A DNA stretch of 7,794 nucleotides from Bacteroidia bacterium. GTDB lineage: Bacteria; Bacteroidota; Bacteroidia; UBA8524. Made by a program: the position numbers and the translations under genes. Of the stretch, positions 1-5,982 are shown piece after piece. Below the pieces are notes generated by a model. The model was not told the origin of the DNA and did no database searches. It worked only from the letters and a program-made list of their open reading frames with translations. Numbering within the stretch: position 1 is the stretch's first letter; each line of letters starts with the position of its first letter. The DNA lies in contig JALRIQ010000109.1 in NCBI GenBank assembly GCA_023277325.1, forward strand, positions 1-7,794. Reading direction: 5' to 3'.

Positions 1-1425
1 GCTGGTGCCAACATCGATGCGAAAAACGACGACTTGATGAAAGCGTTCGCTAAGCAGTTGAAAAACCAGAAGGAAAAAACAGAACCATTCTATAAGAAGG
101 CGCAAGAAGCTGAAAAAATTACGAAAGAATTCGTTCAGTATGTTGAAGATCTTAAACAACAGATCATTACCCACGACGGTAAAATTACGAAGCCAGAAGA
201 TATTCGTGAAGAAGACGGACAGTTGGTACATAAATCTGACATCGAGATTCACGCCTATATGATGATCTCTCCTGAGGGACCTCAAAAAGGAAAAGAATTG
301 AAAGAAAAGGTTAATGTCACCCGCGATGGTTTGTTGAACCTATTGAAGCCTTTCAAACCATTGGAGGCTGAAGCACAAAGAATTGGAGGGCAAACTGACT
401 TGAAAGCAATCGATCCAGAAGGACCAATTACTTGGGAGTCTGAATTGTTTGAACATTCTCCACAAGCAGCGGTAGTAACCTTGCTTACAAAGATTCAAAA
501 CGACGCGAAGAACACCTGTGCAGAAGTATTAACAGCCCTGTTCTCTGGTATCACCGCTGAAGATGTGTCTTTCGACATGTTGGTAGCGAAGTTTATTCCA
601 GACAAATCTGCGGTTTCTTTGGGTGAGAAGTTTACAGCTGACGTAATCTTGACAGCTTACGACTCAAAACAACAAAACAAAGTTGTCATCAACGGTACTG
701 AGTATCAAATGGAAAACGGTGTTGTTAAATATGAAGTAACACCAAACTCTGCCGGTGACTTTAAAGTTGAAGGATTCATCGAAGTAAACGGAAAAGATGG
801 AGCGAAAAACTATCCATTTAATACAGGTTACTCTGTATTTAAAGGAGAAGCTTCTATCTCTGCCGACAAGATGAACGTTCTTTATATTGGTCTTGATAAC
901 CCAATCACGATTGCGATCCCTGGTAAAAACCCAAATGATGTGAAAGCATCTTTGAGCGGAGCAGGTAGCCTTTTAAACAAGGGTGGTGGTAAATACATCG
1001 CTAAAGTTTCTAAAAGAGGTGACGTGAAAATCGTTGTAACGGTTACTGAAGACGGTAAGTCAAAAACTTACTCTGCTCCATTCCGTGTACGCTCAATTCC
1101 TAAGCCAGAGGCTCGCCTTGGTACTTTGGAAAGTGGCACACACTCATCTGGTGCTGTTAAAGCGCAACCAGGTGTATATGGAACATTGGGAGAAGGATTT
1201 GCTTACGAAGGTGTTAAATATACAATCAAAAGCTATCTGTTTGTTTACTCTCCAAAAAGAGGGGATGCGGTACTTGTTCCGGGAGCCGGAACTGCTTTAC
1301 CTCCTCAGGCGAAGAGCATTTTGAGCAGAGCGCGCAGTGGTGATAGGATTATTATCGATAACATTGAGGCTACTGGCCCTGATGGAAAACGTAACCTCTC
1401 TCCATTGGTAATTACAGTTAGATAA
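1..1425 (+). CDS. gldM: GldM/PorM, type IX secretion and gliding motor protein (5' partial)
   Basis: GldM is the inner-membrane protein that, with GldL, forms the proton-driven motor of the type IX secretion system. Its long periplasmic part reaches the GldK-GldN ring. The frame is open from base 1, so the gene starts upstream. Aligning its first residues with the second gldM-like locus at 2527 suggests about 45 residues, including the single membrane helix, lie outside, giving a full length near 519 aa, normal for the family. Visible parts: remainder of the helical domain D1 (to about base 570, ending with the FEHSPQAAVV region), D2 from about 574 (DMLVAKFIPDKSAVSLGEKF), D3 from about 841, and the C-terminal D4 from about 1087 (RSIPKPEARLG to the end). 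The TTG at 34 and ATG at 37 are internal codons, not starts. The stop TAA lies two bases before gldN, so the two are surely co-transcribed. Identification is by recognised family sequence and synteny. Confidence 0.95.
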   Translation, partial: AGANIDAKNDDLMKAFAKQLKNQKEKTEPFYKKAQEAEKITKEFVQYVEDLKQQIITHDGKITKPEDIREEDGQLVHKSDIEIHAYMMISPEGPQKGKELKEKVNVTRDGLLNLLKPFKPLEAEAQRIGGQTDLKAIDPEGPITWESELFEHSPQAAVVTLLTKIQNDAKNTCAEVLTALFSGITAEDVSFDMLVAKFIPDKSAVSLGEKFTADVILTAYDSKQQNKVVINGTEYQMENGVVKYEVTPNSAGDFKVEGFIEVNGKDGAKNYPFNTGYSVFKGEASISADKMNVLYIGLDNPITIAIPGKNPNDVKASLSGAGSLLNKGGGKYIAKVSKRGDVKIVVTVTEDGKSKTYSAPFRVRSIPKPEARLGTLESGTHSSGAVKAQPGVYGTLGEGFAYEGVKYTIKSYLFVYSPKRGDAVLVPGAGTALPPQAKSILSRARSGDRIIIDNIEATGPDGKRNLSPLVITVR

Positions 1426-1427
1426 TC

Positions 1428-2273
1428 ATGAAAGGATTAAGAATAGCAAGTTTGTTCGCTTTGGTGGCCTTGGCTGGTGCAGCATATGCTCAACCAGACT
1501 ACGATGCTACGATATATGAGGACTGGACCTACGAAAAGGCTGCTGTAAAGCAGCGTACGGAAATTCCATACCCTTATTTGCGTGAAGCAGATGTATCGTA
1601 TTCAAAGCGTATTTGGAGAACGATTGATACACGCCAAAAGCAAAACCTGATCATGAAGTGGCCAAAAAGTCATTTCGGAAACATGGTTTACAAAGCGGTA
1701 AACGATGGTATTCTTACCCCTTATCGTTCTGATTCTTTGGTGTCTATCTATACACCTGAGGAGGTGTTGGATCTTGGAGTATACCGTGAAAACCAACAAA
1801 TTATTAACCCGGCAAACCCGGATGACCCTTATGATTTGATTGATACGGTAATTTCTACTCCATTCGATCCATTGAAAATCGACAAGTTCTATGTAATGGA
1901 AGATTGGATCTTCGACAAAAAGCACTCTTTGTTTTTTGCTAGAATCATCGCCATTGCTCCAGCATACAAACCGATTGCCGGAGGTATAGAATTACCAGAG
2001 CAACCACTTTTCTGGATTTATTTTCCAGAGCTGAGAAGTGTGATGATTAACTGGGAGATTTTCAACAGAAAGAATGATGCTTCGCGCATCTCTTACGACT
2101 ACTGGTTCGAAAAGAGAATGTTTACGAGCTATATCATTAAAGAGTCTAACGAATATGACTACCGTCTTAAAGACTTCCCTGAGTTCGAAGACAACGGCCT
2201 AGGATTGCTTTTGAAAGCAGAAGAAATCCAAAACGAGCTGTTCATCACCGAACACGATTTATGGGAGTACTAA
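1428..2273 (+). CDS. gldN: GldN/PorN, type IX secretion ring component
   Basis: GldN is a periplasmic protein that forms a large ring with the outer-membrane lipoprotein GldK and contacts the GldM tip; it is needed for type IX secretion and, where present, gliding. The 281-residue product begins with a clear Sec signal peptide: positive start (MKGLR), hydrophobic core at about residues 6-18, and a likely cut after AYA (21/22). There is no lipobox cysteine, as expected for GldN rather than GldK. The mature protein contains the family's hallmark C-terminal blocks VMEDWIFD, ELPEQPLFWI, the RIS..Y region and a terminal HDLWEY. At 281 residues it is somewhat shorter than GldN/PorN proteins I know (above 300). 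The ATG lies two bases after the gldM stop with no Shine-Dalgarno, typical of this phylum and suggesting translation coupled to gldM. A strong terminator follows, so gldN is the last gene of this operon. Confidence 0.95.
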   Translation: MKGLRIASLFALVALAGAAYAQPDYDATIYEDWTYEKAAVKQRTEIPYPYLREADVSYSKRIWRTIDTRQKQNLIMKWPKSHFGNMVYKAVNDGILTPYRSDSLVSIYTPEEVLDLGVYRENQQIINPANPDDPYDLIDTVISTPFDPLKIDKFYVMEDWIFDKKHSLFFARIIAIAPAYKPIAGGIELPEQPLFWIYFPELRSVMINWEIFNRKNDASRISYDYWFEKRMFTSYIIKESNEYDYRLKDFPEFEDNGLGLLLKAEEIQNELFITEHDLWEY

Positions 2274-2294
2274 GCACAGTATAACACATTAAAG

Positions 2295-2329
2295 AACCCT
2301 GACTTTCTAATAGAGTCAGGGTTTTTTGT
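2295..2329 (+). terminator. Intrinsic terminator after gldN
   Basis: A 10-base-pair perfect stem, AACCCTGACT (2295-2304) with AGTCAGGGTT (2314-2323), closes a 9-base loop and runs into a T-rich tail (TTTTGTTTT). It starts 21 bases after the gldN stop and marks the end of the gldM-gldN transcription unit. Confidence 0.9.
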
Positions 2330-2334
2330 TTTAT

Positions 2335-2478
2335 GAGGTTTTGGTTTAGGGTTATGGGTTAGAGCATATTTTTATTGGATACGCAATAAGGATTAGTAAG
2401 TTGTCGTTTTATAAACATGTTAGCGGTCCTAGAACCTCTAACCCCTAACCCATAACCCTAACCCAAAACCTCTAACCC
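2335..2478. repeat. Imperfect inverted repeat made of TAACCC/GGGTTA units
   Basis: The 28-base left arm (2335-2362) is the reverse complement of 2445-2472 with one mismatch, around an 82-base spacer. The right side is built from TAACCC hexamers at 2439, 2446, 2453, 2459 and 2473 (another at 2513), with a 12-base direct repeat AACCTCTAACCC at 2433-2444 and 2467-2478. The right arm has one extra CCCTAA-type unit just outside the paired block. It lies in the non-coding gap between the gldN terminator and the second gldM-like locus. It resembles a dispersed REP-like intergenic element, but a second copy elsewhere in the genome cannot be seen here. No ORF or transposase is associated with it. The spacer and the stretch 2479-2526 show nothing else I can support. 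Confidence 0.75.
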
Positions 2479-2526
2479 AAAACTCCTCCCTATGTAATAC
2501 AGCTACTTTCACTAACCCTAAATTTT

Positions 2527-3609
2527 ATGAGTGTAGCTAAAATCTCCCCGAGGCAGAAGATGATCAACGTGATGTACTTGATTCTAACTGACATGCTGGC
2601 CCTCAATGTGTCGTCAGAAATTCTCAAAGTCTTTTTCCTGATGGAAACTTCCATGGACATGACCAGCGAAAATGTCCAACAAAAGAATCGTGACCTCTTA
2701 GCGGCCTAAGACAGGCAATTGGGTACCCAGCCCGATTTGGTCCGTCCCTTTTATGTGAAAGCGAAAGAAGCAGAAAAACTGGCTGCTGAATTCGATCAGT
2801 ATGTGGAGAACCTCAAGAATATCCTAATTGAAGAAACGGGAGGGAGAGAGGAGAGTTCTGATGGAAAGAAAACAGAACTGGTAGGTAAGGATGATATTGA
2901 AAAACATGCCGACTTTTTAATCAATAAAAAGAAGGGGGATGAATTGAAAATTAAGATCAATGAAATCCGCGAGAAGCTTTTGGCGCTCTTGGCCCCTGAA
3001 GAACGCAATGAGGTAATCAGTGATTTGGTGGCTCAAGATTACGGCACCCAATCTTGGGAATCATTTCATTTCGAACATTCACCCTTGGCCGCAGTTGTTG
3101 CCATGATGTCTATGATTAAAAACGACTGCAAAGTAATTACCAACGACGTGCCCGACGGCATGGGAGGAGTGGAATCAAAAACCTTTAAAGAAGCCATTCC
3201 CAAGGAAAAATTGGTAAAGATTCAGGTGATGGAAGACTGGATATTTGATAACACGCACGGTCGCATGTATCCACGAATCGTTGCATTAGCCATCGTTTAT
3301 CAGCCCGTTGTTGCCGGTGGTTCTGTTGAACTGCCAGAACAGCCATTGTTCTGGATAAAATACAATGATGCGCGTCCGTTTTTTATCAATGCCGAGGTAT
3401 TTAACCGCAATATGGCATCACGTATTTCTGTCGACCATTTTTTCCAGGCGAGAATGTTTGACTCACAAATTATTAAAGAGCCAAACGTGTATGATTACCC
3501 AATTAGATACTACCCAGAGTATGAGGACAACGGCTTGGCGGCCTTGCTGAAAAGTGAGGAAATCAAGAATGAGCTCTTCGTAATGGAGCATGATTTATGG
3601 GAATACTAG
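2527..3609 (+). pseudogene. Chimeric gldM-gldN paralogue with an in-frame stop
   Basis: Read from ATG 2527 the frame runs 361 codons to a TAG, interrupted once by TAA at 2707-2709 (codon 61). Codons 1-60 match the GldM N-terminus: PRQKM with Arg9, membrane helix at about residues 12-30, LALNVS, then KNRDLL. The same frame continues with GldM domain 1 (RPFYVKAKEAEK, QYVENLK, WESFHFEHSPLAAVV, IKNDCK), then near 3145-3152 switches to the GldN C-terminal half (VMEDWIFD, ELPEQPLFWI, a terminal HDLWEY). GldM D2-D4 and the GldN signal peptide and first half are absent. By eye the GldN part is about 60% identical to gldN upstream and the GldM part about 40%, so this is an old paralogue, not a fresh duplication. 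No frameshift occurs. Differences such as GAT/GAC and CTT/TTG in conserved blocks are synonymous, implying long selection before a recent nonsense change. Reinitiation at TTG 2719 is possible but unsupported, and the next in-frame ATG is far downstream. Asp22 in the helix is another sign of decay. Confidence 0.85.
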
Positions 3610-3631
3610 TTTTCTTTTGTTCGTATATAGG

Positions 3632-3669
3632 AAAGGCCGGGAATTATTTCTCCCGGCTTTTTTGTTTTT
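3632..3669 (+). terminator. Intrinsic terminator after the gldM-gldN chimera
   Basis: A GC-rich stem GCCGGGA (3636-3642) with TCCCGGC (3651-3657) and an 8-base loop is extended by A-T pairs. It is followed by six T, a G and five more T. It begins 22 bases after the chimera's stop codon, so the broken locus still has its own transcription end. Confidence 0.88.
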
Positions 3670-3691
3670 CCTTTTCACGGAGCCATTTTTG
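3661..3691 (+). promoter_or_regulatory. Candidate Bacteroidota-type promoter for ftcD
   Basis: TTTG at 3661-3664 and CATTTTTG at 3684-3691 are separated by 19 bases. This approximates the phylum consensus of a TTTG -33 element and a TAnnTTTG -7 element, with the first base of the -7 box mismatched. Transcription would start about 10-15 bases before the ftcD ATG. The -33 box sits inside the T-tract of the preceding terminator. T-rich sequence makes chance matches easy, so this is tentative. Confidence 0.35.
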
Positions 3692-3711
3692 CGAAAACTT
3701 ATTAAATCGGC

Positions 3712-5394
3712 ATGAAACAAATTATCGAATGTGTTCCCAATTTTAGTGAAGGAAACGACCTGACCATCATCCGTCAGATTACCGCAGAAATTGAAAAAAT
3801 TGATGGAGTAAAGCTACTTGATGTGGATCCGGGTAAGGCGACAAACAGAACTGTTGTAACCTTTGTAGGAGAGCCAGAGCCAGTAATTGAAGCAGCTTTT
3901 ATGGCAATAAAAAAGGCGTCGGAACTCATTGATATGAGCAAACACAGCGGCGAACACCCACGTATGGGAGCTACCGATGTATGCCCACTTATCCCCGTTT
4001 CAGGAATTAGCATGGAAGAAACTTCGGCTTATGCGGTGAAACTTGCCAAGCGTGTGGGTGAAGAATTGAATTTACCGATTTACCTCTACGAACAAGCACA
4101 GCCCAACAAAGAAAGAAGTAACCTTTCTGTGATTCGTGCCGGCGAATATGAAGGCTTTTTCAAAAAAATTAAAGAACCAAAATGGAAGCCTGATTTTGGA
4201 CCAGCTGAATTTCCAGTGCGTTCAGGGGCAACCTGCATTGGGGCACGCGAATTCCTTATCGCCTACAATATTAACCTGAATACAAAGTCAACCCGATTGG
4301 CCAACTCAGTAGCATTCGATGTACGCGAAGCCGGACGAGTAAAGCGAGTAGGGCATGCTGTTTTAGGCGAATTGGTTTTAGATGCCAACGGCGAGCCAGA
4401 ACGTATTCCTGGTAAATGCAAAGCCACAAAAGCCATCGGCTGGTATATCGAAGAGTACGGCGTGGCGCAAATATCCATGAATCTGACCAACTATCTGATC
4501 ACTCCTGTACACGTGGCATTTGATGCCGTTTGCGAATCGGCACAAAACAGAGGTTTACGCGTAACTGGTTCTGAATTGGTAGGGCTTATTCCGCTTAAAG
4601 CCATGCTCGATGCAGGAACTTATTTCCTGAAAAAGCAGGGTCGCTCGTTAGGAGTAAGCGAAGAGGAACTCATTCATATCGCGGTGAAATCACTTGGCCT
4701 GGATGAGTTAGGACCATTTGACCCGAACAAAAAAATCATCGAGTACCAATTGCGTAACCTCGAGGACGAGAAATTGATTTCCATGACCGCCAAAGCCTTG
4801 GCTTATGAAACTGCTTCAGAAAGTCCTGCTCCTGGTGGAGGATCGGTTTCTGCCTATGCTGGTGCTTTAGGTACAGCTCTTGGAACCATGGTAGCGAACC
4901 TTTCTGCTGGAAAAAGAGGTTGGGAAGACCGCAGCGAATATTTTTCTACCAAAGGAGAAGAGGGTCAGCATATTCTTAAAAAGCTTTTAGCTCAGGTCGA
5001 CGAGGACACCCGCGCATTTAATGCTATCATGGATAGCTTTTCTTTGCCTAAGGGCACCGATGAAGAAAAAGCAGCACGAAGCAAAGCCATCAAAGAAGCG
5101 ACCATCAATGCTTGTGTGGTGCCGTTTGAAGTAATGAAAACAGCGTATTCCGCTTTGCCTTTGATTGATGCCATGGTGAATGAAGGGAATCCAAATTCGG
5201 TAACAGATGCTGGAGTGGGTGCTTTATGTATCCGAACTGCGGTTACCGGGGCTTACCTCAACGTGAAAGTAAATGCATCCGGGTTGAAGGATAAATCGGA
5301 AATCGAAGGCCTGCTGAAAGAGGCAGAGGATATCTTCCAACAAACCGAAAAGCTGGTGGCGGAAATAGTCAAAAACGTCGAAGGAAAAATTTAA
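3712..5394 (+). CDS. ftcD: Bifunctional glutamate formimidoyltransferase / formimidoyl-THF cyclodeaminase
   Basis: The 560-residue product is a full-length FTCD. The first half moves the formimino group from N-formimino-L-glutamate (a histidine breakdown product) to tetrahydrofolate. The second half deaminates it to 5,10-methenyl-THF, releasing ammonia. It aligns from the first residue with the mammalian enzyme: ECVPNFSEG (6-14), DVDPGKATNRTV (37-48) and HSGEHPRMGATDVCP (78-92). His82 falls at the same number as the catalytic histidine known in porcine FTCD. The formiminotransferase C-subdomain spans about 181-330 (AIGWYIEEY, LVGLIPLKAMLDAG). A linker (DPNKKIIEYQL, from 337) leads to the cyclodeaminase domain, with its PGGGS motif at 374-378 and the VDEDTRAF segment. 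The ATG is the natural start because homology begins immediately after it. No other histidine-utilisation gene is in the window, so the supply of formiminoglutamate is encoded elsewhere or the enzyme mainly serves folate balance. It ends convergently with the DUF2480 gene. Confidence 0.95.
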   Translation: MKQIIECVPNFSEGNDLTIIRQITAEIEKIDGVKLLDVDPGKATNRTVVTFVGEPEPVIEAAFMAIKKASELIDMSKHSGEHPRMGATDVCPLIPVSGISMEETSAYAVKLAKRVGEELNLPIYLYEQAQPNKERSNLSVIRAGEYEGFFKKIKEPKWKPDFGPAEFPVRSGATCIGAREFLIAYNINLNTKSTRLANSVAFDVREAGRVKRVGHAVLGELVLDANGEPERIPGKCKATKAIGWYIEEYGVAQISMNLTNYLITPVHVAFDAVCESAQNRGLRVTGSELVGLIPLKAMLDAGTYFLKKQGRSLGVSEEELIHIAVKSLGLDELGPFDPNKKIIEYQLRNLEDEKLISMTAKALAYETASESPAPGGGSVSAYAGALGTALGTMVANLSAGKRGWEDRSEYFSTKGEEGQHILKKLLAQVDEDTRAFNAIMDSFSLPKGTDEEKAARSKAIKEATINACVVPFEVMKTAYSALPLIDAMVNEGNPNSVTDAGVGALCIRTAVTGAYLNVKVNASGLKDKSEIEGLLKEAEDIFQQTEKLVAEIVKNVEGKI

Positions 5395-5397
5395 TCA

Positions 5398-5431
5398 GGA
5401 AAAAAGCCGGTTTAAACGCCGGCTTTCTTTT
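5398..5431. terminator. Bidirectional terminator shared by ftcD and the DUF2480 gene
   Basis: AAAGCCGG (5403-5410) pairs with CCGGCTTT (5419-5426) around an 8-base loop. The + strand continues as CTTTCTTTTT, and the - strand continues as a run of six T (complement of 5400-5405). The hairpin starts eight bases after the ftcD stop. It contains the stop codon (5412-5414) and last codons of the convergent gene, so it can end transcripts from both sides. Confidence 0.85.
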
Positions 5432-5927
5432 TATAGATAGGTACAGTGGAACAAGGTTCACCGTACATGAGACTTTTCACATGAGGAGCTAAAATCCGGG
5501 TGATTTCCATATAGGCGCCGGTAGGAATGGGTTTATCAAAACAACCTTTTATCACCACAGGTTTATCCTGGAATTCTGATGGATTAAAATCGGCCAGTGC
5601 ACGTTGGAATAGAGAAGTTTCCAAATCTTCCAGGTCGCCAAATACAAAGCCAAGAGCATGCTGACTAAGTTTTTGAGCTACCAGCATATATGCCCAGGTA
5701 GGGACGATGGCATCTGCTGAGCAAATCACAGAAACATAACTTCCCTCGTACTGCGACCAATCATTTTCCTTGATGAAGGCACGGAAATCTTTTTCACGAA
5801 GAATCAATCCTTGAAATAAATGCTCCTTCATGTCAAAGACCAAACGCGGACCTTCCGGGTAGAATTCTTCCAGATTGATAGTCACTAAGGGACTACTCGC
5901 AACACGGTTGATTATTTCTTCAGCCAT
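5412..5927 (-). CDS. DUF2480 family protein
   Basis: This 171-residue protein belongs to DUF2480, a conserved Bacteroidota family of unknown biochemical function. Recognisable blocks are EEIINRVASS at the start, a YPEG motif (23-26), LREKDFR (43-49), DWSQY, CSADAIVPTWAYMLV (69-83), DKPVVIKGC (121-129) and SLMYGEPCSTVPIYKK near the end. There is no signal peptide or membrane segment, so it is probably cytoplasmic. Three cysteines, 69, 129 and 159, lie inside the conserved blocks and might bind a metal or cluster; this is inference. I recall relatives encoded near Fe-S assembly (suf) genes, but no such gene is here. The ATG fits the family start. It lies 55 bases after the pyk stop on the same strand with no terminator between, so it may be read through from pyk as well as from its own candidate promoter. 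The last codons form part of the shared terminator hairpin. Confidence 0.88.
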   Translation of the reverse strand: MAEEIINRVASSPLVTINLEEFYPEGPRLVFDMKEHLFQGLILREKDFRAFIKENDWSQYEGSYVSVICSADAIVPTWAYMLVAQKLSQHALGFVFGDLEDLETSLFQRALADFNPSEFQDKPVVIKGCFDKPIPTGAYMEITRILAPHVKSLMYGEPCSTVPIYKKKAGV

Positions 5928-5931
5928 GCCA

Positions 5932-5961
5932 CAAAGATAGCCAAATTGGAACGATTCTAAA
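5932..5961 (-). promoter_or_regulatory. Candidate promoter of the DUF2480 gene, near-leaderless
   Basis: On the - strand TATCTTTG (5939-5932) matches the Bacteroidota -7 consensus TAnnTTTG exactly. Upstream by 18 bases is TTTA (5961-5958), one base off the TTTG -33 element. Only four bases separate the -7 box from the ATG, so transcription would begin at or very near the start codon. A sequence match alone could be chance. Confidence 0.4.
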
Positions 5962-5968
5962 TTGGAAC
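5943..5968. repeat. 10-base direct repeat upstream of the DUF2480 gene
   Basis: AAATTGGAAC occurs at 5943-5952 and again at 5959-5968, a 16-base period. It overlaps the candidate promoter spacer and -33 region. It could be a regulator binding site or a chance A/T-rich repeat; nothing identifies a partner. Confidence 0.5.
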
Positions 5969-5982
5969 AAGTACCTCCGTAC

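Noticed and set aside
34..39. TTG/ATG at the left edge as the start of gldM
   Set aside because: The frame is open to base 1, and the residues before it align with the GldM sequence of the second locus (KN.DL region), so the gene begins outside the window.
1602..1925. A 107-codon open frame antisense to gldN
   Set aside because: gldN is clearly the coding strand; the antisense frame has no recognisable sequence.
2335..2478. Insertion sequence ends flanking the duplicated gld locus
   Set aside because: There is no transposase, no target-site duplication, and the inverted arms enclose only 82 non-coding bases.
2433..2520. CRISPR array or telomere-like tract from the repeated TAACCC units
   Set aside because: The units are six bases long, irregular, without unique spacers, and there are no cas genes; one arm pairs with an inverted copy, which fits an intergenic inverted repeat.
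2481..2526. Promoter directly upstream of the chimeric locus
   Set aside because: TACTTTCA near 2503 only weakly resembles TAnnTTTG, and no -33 element is positioned well, so I do not call a promoter.
2707..2709. Selenocysteine or pyrrolysine recoding at the in-frame stop of the chimera
   Set aside because: The codon is TAA, which is used by neither system. The equivalent residue in the intact copy is an ordinary Phe, so a nonsense mutation or sequencing error is simpler.
4263..4490. Antisense open frames within ftcD (also 3774-4013 and 4992-5174)
   Set aside because: These are complementary-strand artefacts of a fully conserved gene.
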